Shown: positions 32,870 through 41,088 of the stretch, piece by piece
Position numbering within the stretch: the first letter of the stretch is position 1
How the letters are laid out: every line of letters starts with the position of its first letter
From: Rhodospirillaceae bacterium
Lineage (GTDB): Bacteria; Pseudomonadota; Alphaproteobacteria; Rhodospirillales; Casp-alpha2
Assembly: GCA_002706405.1 (NCBI GenBank)
Contig: PALN01000073.1
Coordinates: forward strand, 1 to 41,088
Reading direction: 5' to 3'
DNA: 41,088 nucleotides
Translations under genes and position numbers: made by a program
The notes under the pieces: generated by a model
Database searches by the model: none
What the model saw: only the letters and a program-made list of their open reading frames with translations
Told to the model about the DNA's origin: nothing

Positions 32870-34264
32870 TTATTTCCTGTCCGCGTAAGGGTTCTCGCCC
32901 TTGCGGTAGATCAGGCGGATCGGTACGCCGTCGAGCCCGAAATTGTCGCGCAGGCCGTTGACCAGAAAACGCGTATAGCTGTCGGGCAGTTCGCCCGCCC
33001 GCGTGCAGAACACGATGAACGTGGGGGGGCGGGCCTTGGCCTGGGTCGCGTAACGCAGGCGGATGCGCTTGCCGCCCTTGCCCATGGGGGCCGGATGGGC
33101 TTCCTGCATGGCCGTCAGCCAGCGGTTCAGGTCGCCCGTGCCGATGCGCGCGTTCCAGATGTCGTAGGTCTCGGTAACCATGGGCAGAAGCTTGTCCAGG
33201 CCCTGGCCGGTCAGGGCCGAGCAGGTGAGGACGGGAATGCCCCGAACCTGCGGCAGGCTGGTCTGCAGGCGGTCGCTCAGGCGCTGGATCGTCTGTCCCC
33301 GGTCCTTGGCGGCATCCCATTTGTTGACCGCGATGATCAGCGCGCGGCCTTCCTCGATCACCTGGCGGGCGATGGTCAGGTCCTGCTTTTCCAGGACCGC
33401 GTCGGCATCCAGCACCAGCACCACCACATGGGCGAAGCGCACGGCGCGCAGGGTGTCGCGGGTGCTGAGGGTTTCCAGCTTGTCGGTGATCCGCGCCTTG
33501 CGGCGCAGCCCGGCCGTGTCGATCAGCCGGTAATCGCGCCCGCCGTGGCGCCAGGAAATGGAGATCGAGTCGCGGGTGATCCCGGCTTCGGGGCCCGTCA
33601 GCATGCGATCCTCGCCAAGCAGGCGGTTGATCATGGTCGACTTGCCCACATTCGGCCGGCCGACGATGGCCAATTGCAAGGCCTTGGGCTCTTCCCCGTC
33701 GTCGTCGAGTTCCTCAAGAGCGGACAGGTCGTCCGCGTCGTCGATGGCCGCGGCACCCTCGGCAGCGGCGGCCTCGGCAAAGGGGACAAGCCGGTCGTAC
33801 AGTTCCGACAAACCCAATCCGTGTTCCGCCGAAAAGGCGACGGGCTCGTCCAGGCCCAGGGAATAGGCCTCGAGCATGCCGGCCTCGCCGCCCCGGCCTT
33901 CGCATTTGTTGGCGACCAGGATCGACGGCGTGCCGCGGGCTCGCAGCCAGGACACGAAATGCTGATCCATGGGCGTGACGCCGGCCCGGGCGTCGATGAC
34001 CATCAGCGCAACGTCGGCTTCGTCCAGCGCGCGTTCGGTCTGGCCGCGCATGCGGGCTTCCAGGCTGTCGTCGGTGACGTCTTCCAGCCCGGCAGTGTCG
34101 ATGATCCGAAATTTCAGATCGGCAAGCTTGCCCTCGCCCTCGCGGCGGTCGCGGGTCACCCCCGGCGTATCGTCGACGATCGCCAGTTTGCGTCCGACCA
34201 GACGGTTGAACAGGGTCGACTTGCCGACGTTGGGACGGCCGATGATGGCGATTGTAAAGGGCAT
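32870..34264 (-). CDS. der: Ribosome assembly GTPase Der (EngA)
   Basis: 464 residues with two tandem GTPase domains. Domain 1 has GRPNVGKSTLFN, DTPGVTRD and NKCE; domain 2 has GRPNVGKSTMIN, DTAGLRRK and NKWD. The KH-like C-terminal domain follows (about 375-460). Between the GTPase domains lies an acidic linker rich in Asp and Glu. Der acts in 50S subunit maturation. It is the last gene of the yfgM-bamB-der set. A 6-bp hairpin (34273-34288) sits directly before the start codon. Confidence 0.97.
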   Translation of the reverse strand: MPFTIAIIGRPNVGKSTLFNRLVGRKLAIVDDTPGVTRDRREGEGKLADLKFRIIDTAGLEDVTDDSLEARMRGQTERALDEADVALMVIDARAGVTPMDQHFVSWLRARGTPSILVANKCEGRGGEAGMLEAYSLGLDEPVAFSAEHGLGLSELYDRLVPFAEAAAAEGAAAIDDADDLSALEELDDDGEEPKALQLAIVGRPNVGKSTMINRLLGEDRMLTGPEAGITRDSISISWRHGGRDYRLIDTAGLRRKARITDKLETLSTRDTLRAVRFAHVVVLVLDADAVLEKQDLTIARQVIEEGRALIIAVNKWDAAKDRGQTIQRLSDRLQTSLPQVRGIPVLTCSALTGQGLDKLLPMVTETYDIWNARIGTGDLNRWLTAMQEAHPAPMGKGGKRIRLRYATQAKARPPTFIVFCTRAGELPDSYTRFLVNGLRDNFGLDGVPIRLIYRKGENPYADRK

Positions 34265-34272
34265 GACCTTGG

Positions 34273-34288
34273 CCGGGCGTGTGCCCGG
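34273..34288. promoter_or_regulatory. Perfect hairpin just upstream of der start
   Basis: CCGGGC and GCCCGG flank a GTGT loop nine to 24 bases before the der ATG, in the place where the ribosome site would lie. It may limit der translation or act as an attenuating structure; there is no T-run for termination. Confidence 0.3.
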
Positions 34289-34302
34289 TCCTACCTAATC
34301 AA

Positions 34303-34330
34303 ACTGGGTTATTGGTACTGGGTTACTGGT
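34303..34330. repeat. Imperfect 14-bp tandem repeat at the bamB 3' end
   Basis: ACTGGGTTATTGGT (34303-34316) and ACTGGGTTACTGGT (34317-34330) differ at one base. The second copy covers the bamB stop codon (34323-34325), so this is a small tandem duplication touching the gene end. Confidence 0.8.
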
Positions 34331-35720
34331 AAACGATCAATTCCGCGTCGTCCGACAGGAAGATGACGCGGCCGTCGGCGACGATGGGGGGGACGGAAAT
34401 GCCGTCCGGCATTTCGACCTCGCCGATGAACTTACCTGAATAAGGCGACAGAGCCCAGGCCACACCGTGCGAGCCGGCCACGATCAGGCGGTCGGAGGCC
34501 AGAATGGGACCCGTCCAGACGACCGGGTCCTGCTGCTTGTCCGGGTTTTCGAAGCGGGGCAGGGGGCGGACCCAGTAGACGCCGCCGGTATCGCGGCTGA
34601 CGGCGGCGACTTCCGAATCGTTGGTCAGCACGAAAATGTAGTCCCCGGCGATCCAGGGGCTTTCGATGCCGCCGATGTCCCGTTCCCAGATGCGCCGGCC
34701 CGTGCGCAGGTCATAGGCCGCCATGATCCCGGAATGGCTGATGGCGATGACTCGGCCGCGGTCGATGATCGGCCGACCCCGGATATGCGACAGGGCGGAT
34801 ACGATGTCCGAACGCTTGAGAGAGGCCAGGGAATCCGACCACAACAGGCGGCCGTTCTCGGCCCGGAGCGCCACCAGCTCGCCGGACGAATAGGGGACAA
34901 TGACCACGCCCTGATCGACGGCCGGGCTGGCGCTGCCCAGCAGGGACGCGGATTCAGTGATGCCGGAGTGGTCCCAAATCTGCTGCCCGGTCTTGGCGTC
35001 CAGGGCGAAGGTACGGTTGTCCAGGGTGATGACGAAGACCCGCCCGCCTCGCACCGTCGGGGCGGCATGCATGGGACCGCTCAACACCGTGCGCCACGCT
35101 TCCTTGCCCGTGGCGGCATCCAGGGCGACGACATGGCCGAACCCGGTCGCGGCATAGACTTTCCCGCCTTCGGTGGTCACGCCGCCGGACAGCAGGCCGT
35201 CGTCGGCTTCGGAATCGGGCGCCAGTTCGGCGCTCCAGATAACGCGGCCGGTTTTCATGTCCGTGGCGTAGACCTCGGACTCGGAATCCATGGTGAAGAT
35301 GCGTCCGCCGGCGGCAACGGGGGAGCCAAGAATGCGCAATTCGTCGTCAACGCCCGTGCCGACGCCGGTGCTCCAGGCTTCGGCGATGTTCTCCGGAACC
35401 AGGATGTGGTGCATGGCGTGGTTCGGATAACCGCCCGGCTGGGGCCATTCTGGATTGGGCGAGGGGGCGGGCAGCAGGATCTGGTGATCCTTCAGCTCGG
35501 CATCCGCCGCCAGGGTCCGCTGATTGGCCAGGATCGCGATCCGCGTTCCCGGCAGGGGGATTTCTTCCTTGGAGAACAAATCCTCCATGTAGGAACAGCC
35601 GCCGGTCAGGAGAGGGACGCTCACCGCCAGGGCGATGGCAGCAAGAATGCCGCCTCGTGCCCGTCGCGCCGGCAGGCGCGCGCCCCGTTCCGGGCGATTT
35701 CCGCTAGTCGGCGCAGCCAT
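34323..35720 (-). CDS. bamB: Outer-membrane assembly lipoprotein BamB
   Basis: 465 residues, somewhat longer than E. coli BamB (about 390). A basic N-terminus and hydrophobic stretch lead to the lipobox LTGGC with Cys42 as the lipid site. The rest is a PQQ-type beta-propeller with repeats such as GRVIWSAEL, GKEAWRTVLSG, GQQIWDHSG, GRLLWSDSLA and GRRIWERDI. BamB is the periplasmic scaffold lipoprotein of the BAM complex, which inserts outer-membrane beta-barrels. It lies between yfgM and der, the order common in proteobacteria. Confidence 0.93.
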   Translation of the reverse strand: MAAPTSGNRPERGARLPARRARGGILAAIALAVSVPLLTGGCSYMEDLFSKEEIPLPGTRIAILANQRTLAADAELKDHQILLPAPSPNPEWPQPGGYPNHAMHHILVPENIAEAWSTGVGTGVDDELRILGSPVAAGGRIFTMDSESEVYATDMKTGRVIWSAELAPDSEADDGLLSGGVTTEGGKVYAATGFGHVVALDAATGKEAWRTVLSGPMHAAPTVRGGRVFVITLDNRTFALDAKTGQQIWDHSGITESASLLGSASPAVDQGVVIVPYSSGELVALRAENGRLLWSDSLASLKRSDIVSALSHIRGRPIIDRGRVIAISHSGIMAAYDLRTGRRIWERDIGGIESPWIAGDYIFVLTNDSEVAAVSRDTGGVYWVRPLPRFENPDKQQDPVVWTGPILASDRLIVAGSHGVAWALSPYSGKFIGEVEMPDGISVPPIVADGRVIFLSDDAELIVYQ

Positions 35721-35772
35721 TCCGCATGTTCCCCTATTCCCGTGCCTTATCCTGATTAATTCAGGGGCACTT

Positions 35773-36432
35773 CTAACGCAATATCGTTAACAATTCCGTT
35801 GCGCGTTGGCGCATGCGGGCCGGCGTTTCCGGATCCTTGGAAAGGTCGCCGTAGATCTCCAATGCCTTGGCCTTGTCCCCGGCGCGCAGCGCCAGCGCCG
35901 CCGCCAGTTCCTGGGCGCTGAAGCGCCACGGATTTCCGGCGGCCATGAGCGGTGCCAGGCGATCTTTAACCTTCTGGGTGTCGGTGCCGGGATCGTTGAC
36001 CTCCAGCCCCGCGGCCAGGATCACCGCCAGGTCTCGATACAGCTTGTCCGCGCCGCTGTCGCCCGCGATGGCGTCATAGGCCGCGATGGCCGCGGCCGTA
36101 TCGCCGGTCTTGGCCAGCAGGCCGGCCTCCTGAATGCGCGCGAGCATGCCGTAACCGCGGCTTTCACCGGCCAGATCCTTGAACGCCTTCACCGCCGCTT
36201 CCGTGCTGCCGGTTTCGGCCAGCTTCTGAGCGGCGACGAACCGTTCGCCCAGCGCCTGCCGGGTATCCAGGTCGTATTTGACCCAGAACTGGTAGCCGGC
36301 GGCAGCGGCCACACAGAGCCCCGCCGCGATGAGAATGAGCTTGCCGTAACGGCTCCAGAGCTTGTGGAACTGGTCCTGGCGCAACTCTTCGTCGATTTCG
36401 CGAATCAGGCTGTCTTCGGAATGATCGGCCAC
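35773..36432 (-). CDS. YfgM-like TPR membrane protein
   Basis: 219 residues from a GTG at 36432 with GGGAGCC seven bases upstream. Residues about 26-50 (YGKLILIAAGLCVAAAAGYQFW) form the single membrane helix; the acidic N-terminus (DSLIREIDEELRQDQF) stays in the cytoplasm. The periplasmic C-terminal part carries TPR-like helices (AQKLAETGSTEAAVKAFKDLA and similar). YfgM in E. coli associates with the SecYEG translocon and periplasmic chaperones. The gene begins the yfgM-bamB-der operon. Confidence 0.85.
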   Translation of the reverse strand: MADHSEDSLIREIDEELRQDQFHKLWSRYGKLILIAAGLCVAAAAGYQFWVKYDLDTRQALGERFVAAQKLAETGSTEAAVKAFKDLAGESRGYGMLARIQEAGLLAKTGDTAAAIAAYDAIAGDSGADKLYRDLAVILAAGLEVNDPGTDTQKVKDRLAPLMAAGNPWRFSAQELAAALALRAGDKAKALEIYGDLSKDPETPARMRQRATELLTILR

Positions 36433-36617
36433 TTTCGGCTCCCGTCGGTAACGGTTGGAATTGGCGGGGAAAATAGTGGCCTTTTCCCGGGATAGCAACT
36501 GGCGGCGGTGGGGACCGGTTGTCGGGAGATTTACGGCTCCTTAACGATGATGGGTCAGAATGCAGGGTGACGGCAGTCCATTGCGCCGCAATCCGTGTCG
36601 AAGGGCGACCCAAGGGA

Positions 36618-36929
36618 ATGAAACGACTTCTTGCGATTTTCACCGTCTGCATGCTGGCGGCCGGTTGCGCCGGCATCATCGGGGCCGAGGGTGTGTCGGT
36701 GATGGCGACGGAAAAGACGGTCGTCGATCACGTCATTTCGTTGTCGAGCGGAAAGAACTGTTCGACCATCCGCAAGGACCTGGGCATGACCTATTGCGAG
36801 GAAGACGAGATCACGCCCGCGATGAACGTGTTCTGCTACCGCACCCTGGGGGAGATCACCTGCTATGACAGGCCGGTGTTCGACGGCAAACAGGAGCGGG
36901 TCCGCCAAGGCGGCGAAAAACCCCGCTGA
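36618..36929 (+). CDS. Small predicted lipoprotein
   Basis: 103 residues with a signal peptide and lipobox LAAGC (MKRLLAIFTVCMLAAGC, probable lipid site Cys17). The mature part has four cysteines (NCST, TYCEE, FCYRT, TCYDR), which could form two disulfides in the periplasm. The start at 36618 places the signal peptide correctly. No recognised domain. It is divergent from yfgM and lies upstream of the Sel1 gene. Confidence 0.7.
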   Translation: MKRLLAIFTVCMLAAGCAGIIGAEGVSVMATEKTVVDHVISLSSGKNCSTIRKDLGMTYCEEDEITPAMNVFCYRTLGEITCYDRPVFDGKQERVRQGGEKPR

Positions 36930-36983
36930 TCGGCGTAACGGACGCTTGTCCTTCGGCCGCCGCCGTCGTTCAATGGCGGCTCC

Positions 36984-37703
36984 ATGCGATTCCTCGCCTA
37001 CACATTACTGCTGACCACGCTCCTGAGCTCCGGCTGGGCCGCCTGGTTCTTTTTCGGCGCGCCGGCACAGGACGACGATCCGGCGCTGACGGCGCTCAAG
37101 CTGCGCGTCGCACAGCTTGAGCAAGGGGTGAAGAAGGGCGATCTGGACGCCCGGGTTGATCTGGGATGGATCCTGATCCGCAAGAATTCCCGCCTGCCGG
37201 ACCCGGAGCGTGCCGTCACCTTGTTTCGCGAGGCCGCCGGCAAGGGCGCGGTCAGGGCGCAGTACGCCCTGGGCTGGGCCTATGCCAAAGGACGCGGCGT
37301 GCCCGTCGATTATACCCAGGCGGCCGAATGGTACCGCGTGGCGGCGACGGCGGGCGGCGACGCCGATGCCCAGTTCGCGTTGGGGGATCTGTATTTTCAC
37401 GGCCTGGGCGTGGCCAACGACTATGGCCGCGCCATTGATCTTTACCAAGCCGCGGCGATGCGCGGTCATCCCGTTGCCCAGTACCTGATGGGCATCATGT
37501 ACCAGGAGGGCTGGGGCGTGAAACGTGACCTGGTCGAGGCCTATAAGTGGCTGACCCTGGCGATGCCCCATGCGGCGCGAATCAAGGCCCATAATCCCCA
37601 GTTCGACCCCCGCGGCCAGCGTGAGCGCCTGATGGTCAAGCTGAACCGGACCCAGATCAACGCGGCCGAGCGCATGGCCCGCGACATGACAAAAAGCAAA
37701 TGA
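36984..37703 (+). CDS. Sel1-repeat protein
   Basis: 239 residues with an N-terminal membrane anchor or signal helix (LAYTLLLTTLLSSGWAAWFFF) and at least four Sel1/TPR-like repeats, for example AQYALGWAYAKGRGVPVDYTQA, AQFALGDLYFHGLGVANDYG and AQYLMGIMYQEGWGVKRD. Sel1 proteins act as protein-protein adaptors. The export signal places it in the periplasm or inner membrane. It overlaps closely with the glutamine amidotransferase gene: the ribosome site GAGGG of the latter includes its stop codon. Confidence 0.85.
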   Translation: MRFLAYTLLLTTLLSSGWAAWFFFGAPAQDDDPALTALKLRVAQLEQGVKKGDLDARVDLGWILIRKNSRLPDPERAVTLFREAAGKGAVRAQYALGWAYAKGRGVPVDYTQAAEWYRVAATAGGDADAQFALGDLYFHGLGVANDYGRAIDLYQAAAMRGHPVAQYLMGIMYQEGWGVKRDLVEAYKWLTLAMPHAARIKAHNPQFDPRGQRERLMVKLNRTQINAAERMARDMTKSK

Positions 37704-37713
37704 GGGATACAGG

Positions 37714-38592
37714 GTGACCACATCGGCGCTGCGCATACTCATCATCGAAGGCAATACGGCGGCGGGCAACGCGGCCATGGCCGCGGCCGGCGTGGGCACC
37801 AATGCCGACCAATACGCCGCGGCCGTGCGCCGGACCATGCCCGAGGCGGATATCCGTTTCGCCCATCCCGCCGACCGGGCGGATGCCCTGCCGCCGGGGG
37901 TGGCGCTCAATGATTTCGACGGCGCCATCCTGGGCGGCTCGAGTTTGTTCGTGTGCGCTCAGGGAAACGCCCCCGAAGTTCAGCGCCAGGTCGACATGGT
38001 GCGGGCGCTGTTCGATGCCGGCGTGCCGCTGCTGGGAAGCTGCTGGGGGCTACAGGTCGCGGTGGTTGCCGCCGGGGGCGACGTGGCGCCGAGCCCGAAC
38101 GGGCGCGAGGTCGGGGTCTGCCGTGATATTACGCTGAGCGACGCGGGCGCCGGATCCCCCCTGTTTGCGGGAAAGCCCCGCAGGTTCGACTCTTTGGCCA
38201 TTCATTATGACGAGGTCACCCGTCTGCCGTCCGGTGCGACGGTGCTTGCCGGCAACGGCCATAGCCCGGTCCAGGGGGCGGCGTTCAGCTTTTCCAAAGG
38301 GGTGTTTTGGGGGGTGCAGTACCACCCGGAATTCTCGCTTTCCCACATGGCTCTGCTGATCCGCCGCTACGGCCCCGACATGGTGACACAGGGCATTTAT
38401 CCCGATCAGGCAGCCATGGATCGGGAGACGGAAGGGCTGTTGCGGCTGGATGCCGGGGTGCCGGACGCGGTGGCGCTTGCCGCGGATTTAGGTATCGACG
38501 AAACGGTAACGGATGCTTCGATGCGGTGCCGGGAAATCGACAATTGGTTGCAGTTTTGTCGAAATGAAAAGCCGAACCGAATGCAATTATAG
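37714..38592 (+). CDS. Class I glutamine amidotransferase-like protein
   Basis: 292 residues from a GTG at 37714, with GAGGG seven bases upstream. The class I GATase triad is present: Cys110 (GSCWGLQ), His204 and Glu206 (QYHPEF). The family releases ammonia from glutamine for a synthetase partner, or hydrolyses gamma-glutamyl bonds. No partner enzyme is adjacent. The roughly 80-residue C-terminal extension (from about 215) is unusual compared with short GMP-synthase-like GATases. Substrate unknown. Confidence 0.85.
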   Translation: MTTSALRILIIEGNTAAGNAAMAAAGVGTNADQYAAAVRRTMPEADIRFAHPADRADALPPGVALNDFDGAILGGSSLFVCAQGNAPEVQRQVDMVRALFDAGVPLLGSCWGLQVAVVAAGGDVAPSPNGREVGVCRDITLSDAGAGSPLFAGKPRRFDSLAIHYDEVTRLPSGATVLAGNGHSPVQGAAFSFSKGVFWGVQYHPEFSLSHMALLIRRYGPDMVTQGIYPDQAAMDRETEGLLRLDAGVPDAVALAADLGIDETVTDASMRCREIDNWLQFCRNEKPNRMQL

Positions 38593-38650
38593 GGCGTGAC
38601 GAGCCAGTTTCAGCGAGGATGAAAGTTAAATTATAATATTTTGATATTTG

Positions 38651-38671
38651 TGATTTGTAATTTACAAATCA
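38651..38671. repeat. Perfect 21-bp palindrome in AT-rich region
   Basis: Ten-base arms TGATTTGTAA and TTACAAATCA around a single central T. It could be an operator or the binding site of a nucleoid-type protein; no cognate regulator is identified. Confidence 0.7.
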
Positions 38672-39028
38672 AAAGCATGCGAGTTAAATTTCAATGTGTT
38701 TCAAATAATTACAACGACACAATTTATAACAATATATACTTAAGAATACCTAGTTCATTGTTTTGATTAATTCCGACAAGTTATTAACTTTTTTATATAT
38801 AGTACTTAGGTATAGCTAGCGTCTCCCGTGAATTAGCCGCTATTCTTCATCTGTACTGGTGAATCTGGGAGCGGCCGTCGTTTGGTTGGCAAATGCGGTT
38901 GCGGTAGGCGCTGCCCGGGATGCGGAGCTGTGTCTGCATCGAGACTGACGAAGAAAAGGATTTCAGCCTAGGATACAGCCGGTTCTTATGGAGGAGGACT
39001 ATTCGTATCTGCCGAAAAGGTAGGACGG

Positions 39029-39055
39029 ACGATCAAATAACAACGATCAAATAAC
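39029..39055. repeat. 14-bp tandem direct repeat before the chemoreceptor gene
   Basis: ACGATCAAATAACA (39029-39042) is followed directly by ACGATCAAATAAC (39043-39055). It lies 20 bases upstream of the start codon, within the probable leader. Confidence 0.8.
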
Positions 39056-39075
39056 CAAGAAAAGGGTTTGGGACG

Positions 39076-41088
39076 ATGAATGACCAAGAAAAGCCCGTTG
39101 ACGAGGATGCGGTGACGACCCCTCACATGGATGAGGACGTTTTGGAGGAAGCATCCGAGACAGCGGAAATCGAAGATGACGCGACGGCTGAAATTGAACC
39201 GGCGCCGGAGCACGTAGAACAGGCAGAAGACGATGCTTCCCCCGAACAGGCCACGCCCCGTTCGGGCACGGTGAAGCGTAGCGGGATGGGCATCGGCGGA
39301 CGGCTGCTGCTGTCCGTTCTGGCGATTTTCGCGACGACCGTCGCCGCCATAGTCATCGGTTGGGTGTCGATGACGTCGTCTTCCAACACCATGACAGAGA
39401 TTACCCGCGTCCGGGCGCCGGCCATGGCGGACGCGCTCCGCCTGTCGGAAACCGTCGCACGTATCACTTCCATTGCACCGGCCCTGGTCGCGGCGAAGAC
39501 AACGGAAGAGCGTGAGGGCATCGCCGCACGGGTGCAGACAAGCTTTGGCGAGTTCGGAAAGGTCATCACGAGGGCGAAAATCAGCCCCGAGGTCATGGCC
39601 GACCTGCAGTCCGGCGCGGACAAGCTGAAAGCGCAGCTCGGGCAAATCGAAGTAAAGGTCACCGAACGCAACAAGCTGGCCGGCATCCGCGTGGCGACCA
39701 TGGACAAGTTGCAGGCCTTGCACAAGGAAGTCGCCGTCAGCGCTGCCGGGATCATTGACGACGTGACCTTCAACCTGTCCCTCGGGGCGGAAGCCGTCGA
39801 TGTCACGCAGCCGGGGGCGTTGTTGGAGTTCGTCGAGTCCGGCGTAGAGCCCCTGTCGGCGGCCATGAATGTGAAGGCCGAGGCCAACCAGATCGTGGGC
39901 CTTCTCGGCAACGCCGCGACGGAAACTGAAAGTGAGAGCCTGCCGCCGTTGCGGGAACGGTTCCTCACGTCGAAATCACAGTTCCAGGATGCCCTGTCCC
40001 TGATCGGCGAGTCCGATGCCGCGAAACATTTGGTCGAATTGGGCCAAAAGCTGCTGGATGTGGGTGAGGCCGAGGGCAATGTGTTCGACAACCGGACGGC
40101 CGAATTGCAGACACAGGCCGACATCGAAAACCTGATGGCCCAAAGCCGTGAGCTGTCGGCAAAGTTCAGCAACGACATCGCGGGCGTCGTCAACGAAGCG
40201 GAAACGCAGATGGCCGAAGAGGCGGAGATCGCCGAGTCCACGGCGGCGGCCAACAAGAAGCTTCTGATGTTCCTCGCCGGGTTCTCGCTGTTGATTGCCG
40301 CCGGCGTTTACCTGATGTACATCCGCCGGCTGGTCGCCCGTCTGGTGACCTTGTCCGGCAATATGATCGCGCTTGCCGATGGGGACCTGAATATCTCCGT
40401 CGACACGCACGGATCGGATGAGATCGCCTCCATGGCCGGTACGGTTCAGGTGTTCAAGGAGAACGCCAATGAAGTGAATCGTATGGCGTCGGAGCGGGAG
40501 ATCGAGGATCGCCGAAACCGCCGCCGGTTGCGCAGCCAGGTTCTGGCGCTCAACAACGCGTTGGAAGAAGAGGTCGCGAAGGCGGTCGATCTGGTCAAAG
40601 AGCGTGCGTCGACGGTCGAGAATTCGGCCCGGGCGGCGGCGGACCTGTCGCAGGCGGCCCATACCCAGGCCTCGACCGTGGCCAGTGCGGCCGAGGAAGC
40701 GACGATCAACGTGCAGACCGTCGCCAGCGCGGCCGAGGAACTGTCGTCCTCGATCAACGAAATCTCGTCGCAGGTCGGTCGGTCGTCGCAGATCGCCCGT
40801 CAGGCGACCGAGGAAGCCGACCGCACCAACACCCAGATCCAGGGTCTGGCCCAGGCGGCGGAAAAAATCGGCGAGGTGGTCAGCCTGATCACCGACATCG
40901 CCGAACAGACCAACCTGCTGGCCCTCAACGCCACCATCGAGGCGGCCCGCGCCGGCGACGCCGGCAAAGGCTTTGCCGTGGTGGCCAGCGAGGTCAAGAA
41001 CCTGGCCAATCAGACGGCCAAGGCGACCGAGGAAATCGGCAAGCAGATCGGCGACATCCAGTCGGCGACGCAGAACAGCGTCGACGCC
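39076..41088 (+). CDS. Methyl-accepting chemotaxis protein (3' end beyond the window)
   Basis: 671 codons are open to the window edge; the gene is cut, not broken. Residues 1-60 are strongly acidic (about 23 Asp/Glu), followed by a basic stretch and the first membrane helix (about 76-97). A helical periplasmic sensor of about 295 residues follows, then the second helix (about 396-417) and a HAMP domain ([23 protein letters not shown]). The cytoplasmic signalling domain follows; its conserved hairpin tip [21 protein letters not shown] starts near residue 608. Such receptors signal to CheA through CheW. The long acidic cytoplasmic N-terminus before the first helix is unusual. No other chemotaxis gene is adjacent; a CheB-like gene lies at 5550. 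Confidence 0.93.
   Translation, partial: MNDQEKPVDEDAVTTPHMDEDVLEEASETAEIEDDATAEIEPAPEHVEQAEDDASPEQATPRSGTVKRSGMGIGGRLLLSVLAIFATTVAAIVIGWVSMTSSSNTMTEITRVRAPAMADALRLSETVARITSIAPALVAAKTTEEREGIAARVQTSFGEFGKVITRAKISPEVMADLQSGADKLKAQLGQIEVKVTERNKLAGIRVATMDKLQALHKEVAVSAAGIIDDVTFNLSLGAEAVDVTQPGALLEFVESGVEPLSAAMNVKAEANQIVGLLGNAATETESESLPPLRERFLTSKSQFQDALSLIGESDAAKHLVELGQKLLDVGEAEGNVFDNRTAELQTQADIENLMAQSRELSAKFSNDIAGVVNEAETQMAEEAEIAESTAAANKKLLMFLAGFSLLIAAGVYLMYIRRLVARLVTLSGNMIALADGDLNISVDTHGSDEIASMAGTVQVFKENANEVNRMASEREIEDRRNRRRLRSQVLALNNALEEEVAKAVDLVKERASTVENSARAAADLSQAAHTQASTVASAAEEATINVQTVASAAEELSSSINEISSQVGRSSQIARQATEEADRTNTQIQGLAQAAEKIGEVVSLITDIAEQTNLLALNATIEAARAGDAGKGFAVVASEVKNLANQTAKATEEIGKQIGDIQSATQNSVDA

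Larger units (their letters stand above)
38593..39075. other. Long intergenic region, AT-rich core and chemoreceptor leader
   Basis: 483 bases without a supported gene. From 38620 to about 38820 the composition flips to strongly AT-rich, with runs such as TTTTTTATATATAG, in sharp contrast with the rest of the window. This part carries a 21-bp palindrome (38651-38671). From 38821 to 39075 normal GC content returns; GCCGCT/AGCGGC (38836-38841/38870-38875), with inner ATTC/GAAT, can form a hairpin. A tandem repeat at 39029-39055 ends 20 bases before the chemoreceptor gene. A possible 11-codon frame at 38988 is too short to call. Confidence 0.6.

Noticed and set aside
38889-38907. Sigma-54 type promoter (TGGC...TTGC) upstream of the chemoreceptor
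   Set aside because: The distance between the GG and GC elements is one base longer than the strict requirement.
39006-39020. Flagellar sigma-28 promoter (GCCGAAAA) upstream of the chemoreceptor
   Set aside because: The -10-like element has one mismatch and no TAAA -35 element lies 15 bases upstream.
38988-39023. 11-codon upstream frame (MEEDYSYLPKR)
   Set aside because: Too short to support from sequence alone and lacks a clear ribosome site.

Overview
The window is GC-rich, densely packed chromosomal DNA with no phage, transposon, plasmid or CRISPR signature. Several genes point to an alphaproteobacterium of the Rhodospirillales type: an EncFtn-like ferritin close to that of Rhodospirillum, a serC-serA pair, an acetyl-CoA-type MetA, an NdvB-like beta-glucan synthase, and many histidine kinases plus a chemoreceptor. 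A glycine-methylating betaine pathway suggests a marine or salt-exposed lifestyle; that is inference. About 38 protein genes and one tRNA can be supported.

Layout. 1-1300: tRNA-Leu(UAA), a SugE/Gdx-type SMR transporter, a MarR-like regulator and a palindrome-rich intergenic region. 1311-6677: a cyclic-nucleotide-binding-domain protein facing a minus-strand operon of a CheB-like methylesterase, an APH-fold kinase and a divergent enolase paralogue. 6802-10087: a small orphan protein, a structured leader and the serine pathway genes serC-serA. 10212-16719: signalling block with a periplasmic solute-binding protein overlapping a histidine kinase gene, two small related proteins, and a large CHASE-PAS hybrid kinase. 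16751-21476 (minus): betaine synthesis from glycine (GSMT and SDMT) and a GH17-GT2 glucan synthase, which together look like an osmoadaptation region. 21721-25175 (minus): MmgE/PrpD protein with a GntR-type operator, MetA, and a P-loop protein of unknown role. 25368-29517: a five-gene aldehyde oxidoreductase operon (Fe-S subunit, W/Mo catalytic subunit, FAD subunit, MoaD/ThiS-like protein, unknown small protein). 29661-32860: TPR-sulfotransferase, an orphan EncFtn-like ferritin behind an Irr-box-like palindrome, and Hsp20. 32870-36432 (minus): the yfgM-bamB-der housekeeping operon. 36618-38592: lipoprotein, Sel1 protein and class I glutamine amidotransferase. 38593-39075: a strikingly AT-rich non-coding stretch. 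39076 to the end: a chemoreceptor cut off by the window edge.

The best candidates for something undescribed are the enolase-like/kinase/CheB-like operon (the enolase paralogue has changed catalytic positions), the ferritin without encapsulin or targeting tail under a probable iron box, the two small MDxEI proteins between the sensor kinases, the unknown last gene of the aldehyde oxidoreductase operon, and the structured leaders in front of serC and the glycine methyltransferase. No function was assigned by database search; all calls rest on reading motifs in the sequence.
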